This document shows, piece after piece, positions 8,082 through 15,886 of a stretch of DNA of 64,000 nucleotides (position 1 is its first letter; each line of letters begins with the position of its first letter). The position numbers were made by a program, and so were the translations under genes. The stretch spans positions 186,001 through 250,000 of the forward strand of contig NZ_JAHKPD010000012.1 in NCBI RefSeq assembly GCF_018860245.1, given 5' to 3'. Below the pieces are notes generated by a model. That model made no database searches, was not told the DNA's origin, and saw only the letters and a program-made list of their open reading frames with translations. Origin of the DNA: Pseudotamlana agarivorans (lineage in GTDB: Bacteria > Bacteroidota > Bacteroidia > Flavobacteriales > Flavobacteriaceae).

Positions 8082-9314
8082 ATGGAAAATATCGCGTTAA
8101 TTGAATCTTTTTCAGAATTCAAAGACGATAAGCTAATTGACAGAGTGACGTTAATGGCAATCTTAGAAGATGTATTTAGAAGCGCCTTAAAAAAGAAATT
8201 TGGTGATGATGATAATTTTGATATTATTGTAAATCCAGATAAAGGTGATTTAGAAATATGGAGAAATAGAGTTGTAGTTGCTGATGGTGAGGTAGAAGAA
8301 CCAAATCAAGAAATTACACTTACTGAAGCTCGTAAAATTGAGCCTGATTTCGAGGTTGGAGAAGATGTGTCTGAAGAAGTAAAACTTATCGATTTAGGAA
8401 GACGTGCTATTTTAGCTTTACGTCAAAACCTAATCTCGAAGATTCATGAGCACGATAATACTATAATTTATAAGCAATTTAAAGATTTAGTAGGCGAGAT
8501 TTATACGGCAGAAGTACATCACATTCGTCATAGAGCAGTAATTCTATTAGACGATGAAGGAAACGAAATCGTATTACCAAAAGATAAACAAATTCCTTCA
8601 GATTTCTTTAGAAAAGGAGATAATGTAAGAGGTGTTATTGACGGTGTAGAGCTTAAAGGTGCAAAACCTACAATTATCATGTCAAGAAGTTCTCCTGTGT
8701 TCTTAGAAAAATTATTTGAACAAGAAATTCCAGAAGTTTTTGACGGGTTAATCACAATTAAAAACGTGGTTAGAATTCCAGGTGAAAAAGCAAAAGTAGC
8801 TGTAGATTCTTATGATGATAGAATTGATCCAGTAGGCGCTTGTGTAGGTATGAAAGGTTCTAGAATTCATGGTATTGTTCGTGAATTAGGAAACGAAAAT
8901 ATCGATGTTATCAATTACACCAGTAACTTAGCATTATTCATTACTAGAGCATTAAGTCCAGCAAGAGTAACTTCAGTAAAACTTGATGAAGAAGCAAAAC
9001 GTGCTGAGGTTATTCTAAAACCAGAAGAGGTAAGTAAAGCGATTGGTCGTGGAGGTCACAACATTCGTTTAGCTGGTCAGTTAACTGGTTATGAAATTGA
9101 TGTGTTTAGAGAAGGTGCTGAAGAAGATGTAGAATTAAGTGAATTCTCTGATGAAATCGAAGATTGGATTATCGCAGAATTTAGTAAAGCAGGATTAGAT
9201 ACCGCTAAAAGTATTCTTGAACAAGACGTTAACGACTTGGTGAAAAGAACAGATTTAGAGGAGGAAACAATAAATGAAGTGATTCGAATTCTTAGAGAAG
9301 AGTTTGAAGACTAG
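8082..9314 (+). CDS. nusA: Transcription termination/antitermination factor NusA
   Basis: The product is 410 residues. Domains in order: the RNA-polymerase-binding N-terminal domain (to about 125), the S1 domain (VGEIYTAEVHHIRHRAVILLD, about 135-200), then KH1 and KH2 with the sequences DPVGACVGMKGSRIHGIV and ISKAIGRGGHNIRLA-like GRGGHN. A short acidic tail replaces the two AR repeats of enterobacterial NusA, so length is normal for Bacteroidota. It acts on paused polymerase during elongation and termination. Operon position between rimP and infB is conserved. NusA often autoregulates this operon in other bacteria, which is relevant to the leader hairpin. Confidence 0.96.
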   Translation: MENIALIESFSEFKDDKLIDRVTLMAILEDVFRSALKKKFGDDDNFDIIVNPDKGDLEIWRNRVVVADGEVEEPNQEITLTEARKIEPDFEVGEDVSEEVKLIDLGRRAILALRQNLISKIHEHDNTIIYKQFKDLVGEIYTAEVHHIRHRAVILLDDEGNEIVLPKDKQIPSDFFRKGDNVRGVIDGVELKGAKPTIIMSRSSPVFLEKLFEQEIPEVFDGLITIKNVVRIPGEKAKVAVDSYDDRIDPVGACVGMKGSRIHGIVRELGNENIDVINYTSNLALFITRALSPARVTSVKLDEEAKRAEVILKPEEVSKAIGRGGHNIRLAGQLTGYEIDVFREGAEEDVELSEFSDEIEDWIIAEFSKAGLDTAKSILEQDVNDLVKRTDLEEETINEVIRILREEFED

Positions 9315-9394
9315 TAAAAATTAAGTGCAGATTTGCATGTTTGTTATGCCCAATGCGGTATAATGTATATATTTGAGTATTTTAAAGGCGATTT

Positions 9395-12250
9395 ATGGCT
9401 GAAACAATTAGATTAAATAAAGTATTACGCGAGCTTAACATCTCTCTAGATCGTGCCGTAGAATTTTTGGATTCTAAAGGCGTGGAAATAGAGAAGCGTC
9501 CCACTACGAAAATTTCTGAGGAAACTTATAAGATTCTTTCAGATGGTTTTGAGACGGATGCTAATAAAAAGGTGAAGTCGCAAGAAGTTAGTGAAGCTAA
9601 GCAAAAGGAAAAGGAAGATTTACGTATTAAGCGTGAAAAAGAATTGGAAGCGAAGCAGAAAGCTCAAGAAGCCATAGAAAAAGCCAAGCAGGAGGAGATT
9701 ATAAAAGCCTCAAATACGCTTTCAGGACCAAAGCAGGTTGGAAAAATTGACTTAAATCCTAAGAAGCAAGTTGAAGAAGCTCCTGCTGTTGAGAAAAAAG
9801 AAACGCCTGCTAAAGCAGAACCTGTTGCTGAAAAGAAAGAGGAAGTTGCAAAAGAGCCAGAAGTTATTAAAGCTCAGGCTCCTAAAATTGGTTTAAAACC
9901 AGTGACTAATAAAAAGGTTGAGGTGGAACCTAAAAAAGAAGCTCCCGTTAAGGCGGAAGCTCCTAAAAAAGAAACACCTGCAAAGACCCCTCCAACTAAA
10001 GAAACAGCTCCTGTTACCGCAGAAGCTACTGGAAAAGTTGACGAGGAAGGAAACCCAGTTGTAGAAGAGAAAGTTAAAACGCAATACCAAAAACTTACAG
10101 GTCCTAAAATTGCTGGAGATAAAATTGATTTATCGCAGTTTAATAAGCCTAAAAAGAAGGTAGAGAAGAAAACAGACTCTAAGCCAGGAGATGCTAAGAA
10201 AAAACGTCGTCGTATCAGTAAAGCTGGAGCACCAAACACAGGAGGTCAAAACAGACCTGGTGGTAGATCTGGTGGGAACGATCGTTTTAAAGGTAAACCA
10301 GGTGGTCCAGGTCAAGGCAGACGTAACATTGTTAAAGAAGAGCCTTCTGAGGAAGATGTAAAGAAACAAGTTAGAGAAACACTTGAAAAACTTCAAGGGA
10401 AATCTAGCAAAGGTAGAGGGGCTAAAAACAGAAGAGATAAGAGAGATAAACATAGAGAGCAGACTGAAATCGATCAACAAATCGAAGCAGCTGAAAGCAA
10501 AATCATCAAGGTAACAGAATTTGTTACGGCTAGTGAAATGGCGACGATGATGGATGTTAGTGTGACACAAATTATATCGGCGTGTATGTCGCTTGGTATG
10601 ATGGTAACGATGAACCAACGTTTAGATGCTGAAACCTTATCTATTGTTGCTGATGAATTCGGATATCAAGTGGAATTCGTTACTGCAGATATTGAAGAAT
10701 CAATAGAAGAAGTTGAAGATAAACCTGAAGACTTAAAACTTCGTGCGCCAATTGTTACTGTAATGGGACACGTTGATCACGGTAAAACATCGCTTTTAGA
10801 TTACATCCGTAAAGAGAATGTAATTGCTGGTGAGTCTGGGGGAATCACACAACATATTGGTGCTTATGGTGTAGAGTTAGAAAACGGACAAAAAATTGCG
10901 TTTTTGGATACACCAGGTCACGAGGCCTTTACAGCGATGCGTGCTCGTGGTGCACAAGTTACCGATATAGCTATTATTGTTGCAGCAGCAGATGATGATA
11001 TCATGCCGCAAACAAAAGAAGCTATTTCGCATGCACAAGCTGCGGGAGTACCAATTGTTTTTGCAATCAATAAAATTGATAAACCTGATGCCAATCCAGA
11101 GAAAATTAAAGATGGTTTAGCACAAATGAACCTTTTAGTTGAAGATTGGGGTGGTAAAATACAATCTCATGATATTTCAGCTAAGGTTGGAACAGGGGTT
11201 AAAGAATTATTAGAAAAAGTATTGCTTGAAGCTGAATTATTAGAGCTCAAAGCAAATCCAAATAAGTTAGCACAAGGTACTGTTGTAGAAGCATTCTTAG
11301 ATAAAGGTCGTGGATACGTTTCAACTATCTTAGTGCAAGCAGGAACACTTAAAGTTGGTGATTACGTATTAGCTGGTCAGCATAGTGGTAAAGTAAAAGC
11401 CATGCATGATGAACGCGGTAATGATGTCGTTGCAGCTGGACCTTCAACACCAGTATCTATCTTAGGATTAGATGGTGCACCTCAAGCGGGTGATAAGTTT
11501 AATGTTTTTGAAGACGAGCGTGAAGCGAAACAAATTGCATCAAAACGTGCCCAATTACAACGTGAGCAATCTGTTAGAACACAACGTCATATTACATTAG
11601 ATGAAATTGGTCGTCGTATCGCGCTTGGTGACTTCCAAGAATTGAATATCATCCTTAAAGGTGATGTGGATGGTTCTGTAGAAGCATTAACAGATTCTTT
11701 CCAGAAATTATCTACTGAAGAAATTCAAGTGAATATCTTACATAAAGGTGTTGGTGCAATTACCGAAAGTGACGTATTATTAGCTTCGGCTTCCGATGCG
11801 ATTATCGTTGGATTTAATGTACGTCCTGTTGGAAATGCTAGAATGATTGCTGATAAGGAAGAAATTGATATCAGAACTTATTCTATCATCTACGATGCGA
11901 TTAACGATCTTAAAGATGCGATGGAAGGTATGTTATCTCCAGAGCTTAAAGAAGAAATTCTTGGTACTGCAGAGATTAGAGAGATTTTCAAAGTATCTAA
12001 AATCGGATCGATTGCTGGTTGTATGGTTACTAATGGTAAAATACTTAGAAATGCAGGTATTCGTTTAATACGTGATGGTGTGGTTGTTTACACTGGTGAA
12101 TTAACGTCATTAAAGCGTTTCAAAGATGATGCAAGAGAAGTGTCTAAAGGATATGATTGTGGTATGCAAATTAAAAACTACAACGACATTCAAGAAGGCG
12201 ATGTTATAGAAGCCTTCCATGAAGTAGAAGTTAAGAAGAAGTTGAAATAA
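9395..12250 (+). CDS. infB: Translation initiation factor IF-2
   Basis: The product is 951 residues. An N-terminal winged-helix-like segment (1-60) is followed by a long Lys/Glu/Pro/Ala linker to about residue 350 and an IF2 N-domain (about 375-425). The GTPase domain has G1 GHVDHGKT, the switch GGITQHIGAY, G3 DTPGHEAF, G4 NKID and G5 SAK; domains II-IV follow. IF-2 delivers initiator tRNA to the 30S subunit. The linker makes long reverse-strand open frames that are not genes. TATATTTG at 9368-9375, just before the gene, may be a weak internal promoter (spacing to TTTG is 24 and so poor). Confidence 0.97.
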   Translation: MAETIRLNKVLRELNISLDRAVEFLDSKGVEIEKRPTTKISEETYKILSDGFETDANKKVKSQEVSEAKQKEKEDLRIKREKELEAKQKAQEAIEKAKQEEIIKASNTLSGPKQVGKIDLNPKKQVEEAPAVEKKETPAKAEPVAEKKEEVAKEPEVIKAQAPKIGLKPVTNKKVEVEPKKEAPVKAEAPKKETPAKTPPTKETAPVTAEATGKVDEEGNPVVEEKVKTQYQKLTGPKIAGDKIDLSQFNKPKKKVEKKTDSKPGDAKKKRRRISKAGAPNTGGQNRPGGRSGGNDRFKGKPGGPGQGRRNIVKEEPSEEDVKKQVRETLEKLQGKSSKGRGAKNRRDKRDKHREQTEIDQQIEAAESKIIKVTEFVTASEMATMMDVSVTQIISACMSLGMMVTMNQRLDAETLSIVADEFGYQVEFVTADIEESIEEVEDKPEDLKLRAPIVTVMGHVDHGKTSLLDYIRKENVIAGESGGITQHIGAYGVELENGQKIAFLDTPGHEAFTAMRARGAQVTDIAIIVAAADDDIMPQTKEAISHAQAAGVPIVFAINKIDKPDANPEKIKDGLAQMNLLVEDWGGKIQSHDISAKVGTGVKELLEKVLLEAELLELKANPNKLAQGTVVEAFLDKGRGYVSTILVQAGTLKVGDYVLAGQHSGKVKAMHDERGNDVVAAGPSTPVSILGLDGAPQAGDKFNVFEDEREAKQIASKRAQLQREQSVRTQRHITLDEIGRRIALGDFQELNIILKGDVDGSVEALTDSFQKLSTEEIQVNILHKGVGAITESDVLLASASDAIIVGFNVRPVGNARMIADKEEIDIRTYSIIYDAINDLKDAMEGMLSPELKEEILGTAEIREIFKVSKIGSIAGCMVTNGKILRNAGIRLIRDGVVVYTGELTSLKRFKDDAREVSKGYDCGMQIKNYNDIQEGDVIEAFHEVEVKKKLK

Positions 12251-12273
12251 ACTTAGCAACATTCAATAATAAT

Positions 12274-12309
12274 AAAAAAGCGCCTCATTTTTAATGAGGT
12301 GCTTTTTTT
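12274..12309 (+). terminator. Intrinsic terminator of the rimP-nusA-infB operon
   Basis: Stem AAAAAAGCGCCTCATT / AATGAGGTGCTTTTTTT with a three-base loop (12290-12292) and a seven-T run. One G-T pair interrupts an otherwise perfect stem. It begins 24 bases after the infB stop. Confidence 0.88.
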
Positions 12310-12362
12310 ATGCTTGATTCTTGAATAATATATAAAATTGGAGATAATTTGAGGTGTATTTG

Positions 12363-12423
12363 GTCCTGAAAGGACTTCGTAGGACGGTTTTACATATAAA
12401 ATAAATGTTGCTTTAAGTCCTTT
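12363..12423 (+). other. Candidate structured segment with competing pairings upstream of the enolase gene
   Basis: The 322-base gap between infB and the enolase gene holds the infB terminator, this segment and a promoter-like box. GTCCT (12363-12367) can pair with AGGAC at 12371 or 12381, and AAAGGACTT (12369-12377) pairs perfectly over nine bases with AAGTCCTTT (12415-12423). The pairings exclude each other. The only good -7 box lies downstream of it, so it may not be in the enolase transcript at all. Confidence 0.3.
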
Positions 12424-12460
12424 ATTAATCGAAAAAAACTCAAATTTCAATTAAAATTGA

Positions 12461-12468
12461 TAAATTTG
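12461..12468 (+). promoter_or_regulatory. Possible -7 element of the enolase gene
   Basis: TAAATTTG fits TAnnTTTG, but no clear TTG or TTTG lies 17-23 bases upstream. It would give a leader of about 100 bases. Confidence 0.35.
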
Positions 12469-12572
12469 TTAATGATATTACCATCATATTACTAATAATT
12501 AATTTTAACTTTAGTCCAAAATGAATATAACGGATTTCCCGTAACTGTTTTGACTACAAATAAATAGGAATT

Positions 12573-13844
12573 ATGAATAATACTATTAAATCAATCTCAA
12601 GCCTAGAAATTTTGGATTCTAGGGGTAACCCTACCGTTCGCACCTATGTTGAATTAAATAACGGAATAAGGTCTGTAGCGTCCGTTCCTTCTGGTGCCTC
12701 TACTGGAAAAAATGAGGCAAATGAGCTTAGAGATGGTGGCAAAAGATATGGTGGCAAAGGTGTTCAAAAAGCTGTTGATAATGTAAATAATCATATTGCC
12801 AAAGTGCTAATTGGTAAAAATGTCAACGACCAAAAAGACATTGATTATTCGATGATTGAGTTAGATGGAACAGATAATAAATCAAAACTAGGAGCCAATG
12901 CTATTTTAGGGGTGTCAATGGCTGTGGCAAAAGCAGCAGCCCAATCAAGTGGACTTCCATTGTATCAATACCTTGGGGGAGTGAATTCAGTCAGAATACC
13001 AGTACCATGCATGAATATCTTAAACGGGGGAGAACATGCCGATAACAGCGTAGATTTTCAAGAATTTATGCTAGTACCTCATGGCGCACCTTCATTTAAA
13101 GAGGGACTACGGTATGTAGCCGAAACTTTCCATGTTCTTAAGGGAGTTTTAAAGAAAAAAGGCTTAGCTACAAGTGTAGGTGATGAAGGAGGATTTGCTC
13201 CAAATTGTGAGAGTAATGAAGCGGCAATAGAGCTCATTATTGATGCTATTGAAAAAACTGGATACAAACCCGGTATTGATTTATCCATAGCTATAGATAG
13301 TGCGGCTAATTCTTTTTCTCCGAATTTAGATGACAATTATGATTTGTCATGGTCAGGTCTTGGAAAAATGAAAACTGCAGACCTTCTAGAAAAAAGTGCC
13401 GAATGGATAGATAAATACCCTATAATTCTTTGGGAAGATCCTGTTTCAGAAGGAGACTGGGATGGTTATGTATCCTTTACTAAACGATTTGGAGATAAAA
13501 TTGAAGTAGTTGGTGATGATAATTTTGTAACAAATACAAAATACATCAAGAAAGGAATAGAATTAGGCGCTTGTAACTCAGCCTTGATAAAATTAAATCA
13601 AATAGGAACAGTTACTGAAACTATAGAAGCTGTGAGGATGTGTCGAGAAGCAGGTTGGAGGTACTTTTTGTCTCATCGCTCTGGAGAAACTGAAGACACT
13701 TTTCTTGCAGACTTTGCGGTTGCAATGGACGGTGGTCATCTGAAAACCGGGTCGGCATGTCGAGGAGAGAGAATTGCTAAATACAATCGACTTCTTGAAA
13801 TTGAAAATGAATTAAGAGGACGGTCTGAATACCGGTGGAAGTAA
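12573..13844 (+). CDS. eno: Enolase, probably a second, divergent copy
   Basis: The product is 423 residues and full length. Enolase active-site positions are all present: H155 in GGEHADN, E164, E205 in GDEGGF, D242, E288 in WEDP, D315 or D316 in VGDDNF, K340 in IKLNQIG, H368-R369-S370 and K391. It should interconvert 2-phosphoglycerate and phosphoenolpyruvate. Odd points: it stands alone between two terminators; from memory, the main flavobacterial eno sits near rplQ, carA and gltA; and WEDP where I expect a SIED/LED-type sequence, plus the C-terminus RGRSEYRWK, look atypical. A second enolase acquired by transfer is my inference. It may instead be the only copy. Confidence 0.9.
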   Translation: MNNTIKSISSLEILDSRGNPTVRTYVELNNGIRSVASVPSGASTGKNEANELRDGGKRYGGKGVQKAVDNVNNHIAKVLIGKNVNDQKDIDYSMIELDGTDNKSKLGANAILGVSMAVAKAAAQSSGLPLYQYLGGVNSVRIPVPCMNILNGGEHADNSVDFQEFMLVPHGAPSFKEGLRYVAETFHVLKGVLKKKGLATSVGDEGGFAPNCESNEAAIELIIDAIEKTGYKPGIDLSIAIDSAANSFSPNLDDNYDLSWSGLGKMKTADLLEKSAEWIDKYPIILWEDPVSEGDWDGYVSFTKRFGDKIEVVGDDNFVTNTKYIKKGIELGACNSALIKLNQIGTVTETIEAVRMCREAGWRYFLSHRSGETEDTFLADFAVAMDGGHLKTGSACRGERIAKYNRLLEIENELRGRSEYRWK

Positions 13845-13853
13845 TAATGTTTT

Positions 13854-13898
13854 AAAAAAAAAGGAGGCTTAGAATTAAATTCTAAGCCTCCTTTTTTA
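13854..13898. terminator. Bidirectional terminator between the enolase and SPOR genes
   Basis: GGAGGCTTAGAAT (13863-13875), loop TAA, ATTCTAAGCCTCC (13879-13891): 13 perfect pairs flanked by nine A and six T. The two genes converge on it (stops at 13844 and 13921). Confidence 0.92.
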
Positions 13899-13920
13899 AT
13901 CAATGATGTCTATGCTTCTG

Positions 13921-14304
13921 TTATTTTTTTGGTCTAAATATAAAAGCGCCAGAGAATTCCTTTTTAATTCTTTTTAACGCACGATCGGCTTCTAAGCGTG
14001 TTCTAAAATTGCCAACCCAAATTTTAAAGTTTGGTTGTTCGAAGTGAATGCTCGAAGACCAGTCAGAAAACACAGAATTAAACTCACTTTTTGCTGCATA
14101 TGCATCTTGTCGATTGCCATTATAGATCTGAATTTTGTAACGATCAGCATCTTCATCGTTCATGCTTTTTTTCAATTCTAATAATTTCGGAATGTTTGCG
14201 TCTTGGTTTATGGTCACTCGACCTTCCTGCGCATATGTGTAAAATGTTGTAAATAAAGCGCATAGGCTTAAATAAAATATCGAACGAAATTTTTTCAAAA
14301 TCAT
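13921..14304 (-). CDS. Exported SPOR-domain protein
   Basis: The product is 127 residues. MILKKFRSIFYLSLCALF begins a signal peptide that ends near TYAQ; a short linker and a SPOR domain (about 45-127) follow, with the typical YKIQIYNGNRQDAYAAKSEF start and KIWVGNFRTRLEADRALKRI end. SPOR domains bind denuded peptidoglycan glycan strands, often at division sites. The frame extends to a TTG at 14325, but the ATG at 14304 gives the better signal peptide. It is a single gene, divergent from the actA operon. Confidence 0.87.
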   Translation of the reverse strand: MILKKFRSIFYLSLCALFTTFYTYAQEGRVTINQDANIPKLLELKKSMNDEDADRYKIQIYNGNRQDAYAAKSEFNSVFSDWSSSIHFEQPNFKIWVGNFRTRLEADRALKRIKKEFSGAFIFRPKK

Positions 14305-14406
14305 ATTTCTTATGTGTTTATACAAATGTAAATTTATTAAACTTAAAAGTGGTTATAATTATTATTTAGAATCTCTCTAAATTAACTGTTAACAGTTCTT
14401 TAGTAT

Positions 14407-14436
14407 TTTGGTAATCGAGTTTAAATATTACTTTTG
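14407..14436 (+). promoter_or_regulatory. Promoter of the act-cox operon
   Basis: TTTG (14407-14410), 18 bases, TACTTTTG (14429-14436), followed by CGAG. Good fit to the Flavobacterium consensus, 82 bases before actA. Confidence 0.65.
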
Positions 14437-14518
14437 CGAGAGATTTTATAGCTATGGTTTTTGTTTATAAAATGACAAAAGTCATACCAAAAGTTAAGAA
14501 GTTAATTTAACCAACAAT

Positions 14519-15811
14519 ATGAGAAAGGTGATTCACCGTAAATTAAGTAGAAACTTTCTTCGTTTAAGCTTAATTGTATTATTAGCGTTTACAAGCTCGC
14601 TTTCAGCTCAGGAAGGCGATGCAGCAAAAGGGAAATCTTTATTTAATGCCAATTGTGCTGCTTGTCATCAATTGGACAAAAAAATGACTGGTCCGGCATT
14701 ACGCCACGTAGAGACGCGCTTGTCTGAAGACGAAGGTTTAGACCGTGATTGGATTCATGCATGGATTCGTAACAGTTCAGGTGTAATTAAATCTGGAGAT
14801 TCGTATGCAAATAAAGTGTACAACGAATATGGTGGTGCTGCAATGACTGCATTTCCTCAGTTGTCTGATGAAGACCTAAATAATATCTTGGCTTATACTG
14901 CTGAAGAAAAGAAAGCTGCTCCAGCTCCGGCTGCGGGTGCTGCTCCAGTTGCTGCAGCGGGATCTTCTGATGGTATTTCAAACGAACTTATATTAGGTGC
15001 TCTTGCAATACTTTTTATTTTATTAGCCATTGGATTGTACTTGGTGAATAAAACATTACGTCGTTTCGCAGCAGCTCAAAATATCGAATTAGAAACTGAA
15101 ACTGGTAAAACACCATTATGGAAAGCATTTGTGCAAAATCAATTTTTAATGATTGTTGTTGCTATCTTCTTTTTGCTTACTAGTGCATATTTCGCTTTTG
15201 GTTACTTAATGCAAGTTGGAGTTGATCAAGGATATCAACCCGTTCAGCCTATACACTTTTCGCATAAAGTGCATGCTGGTGATAATGGTATTGATTGTAA
15301 ATATTGTCACTCATCTGCAAGAGTTAGTAAAACTTCAGGGATTCCGTCTTTAAATGTATGTATGAACTGTCATAAATCAGTTTACGAATATAATGGAGAA
15401 ACATCAGCAGAATACTCTAAAGAATTCTACGATGGTGAAATCCAAAAGCTATACAAAGCTGCAGGATGGAGTGATGCCGATCAAAAATATACAGGTGAAG
15501 CACAACCGGTAAAATGGGTGCGTATTCATAACTTACCAGATTTCGCTTATTTCAACCACTCACAACACGTTACTGTTGCTGGAGTTGAATGTCAAACATG
15601 TCACGGTCCTGTGGAAGAGATGGAAGTTGTTTACCAACATGCGCCTTTAACTATGGGGTGGTGTATTAACTGTCATAGAGATACAGACGTAAATGTTAAG
15701 GATAATGCATATTACGAAAAAATTCATGCCGAGTTATCTAAAAAGTACGGTGTAGAGAATTTAACAGCTGCCGAAATGGGTGGTCTGGAATGTGGTAAGT
15801 GTCACTACTAA
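14519..15811 (+). CDS. actA: Alternative Complex III subunit ActA, six-haem c-type cytochrome
   Basis: The product is 430 residues. An N-terminal signal (about 1-30) precedes a mono-haem cytochrome domain with CAACH (46-50). An Ala/Pro-rich linker and two membrane segments (about 154-176 and 208-230) follow, then a multi-haem domain with CKYCH (260-264), CMNCH (281-285), CQTCH, CINCH and a terminal CGKCH. That is six haem sites. ActA carries electrons within Alternative Complex III from quinol towards cytochrome c or the oxidase. It leads the actABCDEF-coxBA operon and has a good promoter upstream. The extra mono-haem domain fused to the pentahaem part is noteworthy. Confidence 0.93.
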   Translation: MRKVIHRKLSRNFLRLSLIVLLAFTSSLSAQEGDAAKGKSLFNANCAACHQLDKKMTGPALRHVETRLSEDEGLDRDWIHAWIRNSSGVIKSGDSYANKVYNEYGGAAMTAFPQLSDEDLNNILAYTAEEKKAAPAPAAGAAPVAAAGSSDGISNELILGALAILFILLAIGLYLVNKTLRRFAAAQNIELETETGKTPLWKAFVQNQFLMIVVAIFFLLTSAYFAFGYLMQVGVDQGYQPVQPIHFSHKVHAGDNGIDCKYCHSSARVSKTSGIPSLNVCMNCHKSVYEYNGETSAEYSKEFYDGEIQKLYKAAGWSDADQKYTGEAQPVKWVRIHNLPDFAYFNHSQHVTVAGVECQTCHGPVEEMEVVYQHAPLTMGWCINCHRDTDVNVKDNAYYEKIHAELSKKYGVENLTAAEMGGLECGKCHY

Positions 15812-15819
15812 AAGAATAG

Positions 15820-15846
15820 TTTTTCTTTTTCGCGGAGGCGGAAAAC
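15820..15846 (+). repeat. Imperfect palindrome in the actA-actB gap
   Basis: The core TTTCGCGGAGGCGGAAA lies inside GTTTTTC...GAAAAC. It resembles short GC-rich palindromes scattered in Bacteroidota genomes, but pairing is imperfect. It could influence relative actA/actB expression. Confidence 0.35.
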
Positions 15847-15886
15847 TCAAAGTAATAATAAATAAGAAGTAATTCAATTATATAAT

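Noticed and set aside
9874-10618. Long minus-strand open frames (121 and 162 codons) opposite infB
   Set aside because: They mirror the Lys/Glu/Pro-rich IF-2 linker, have biased composition and no start signals; they are shadows.
12253-12450. A 65-codon minus-strand frame between infB and the enolase gene
   Set aside because: It runs through the infB terminator hairpin and has no recognisable motif.
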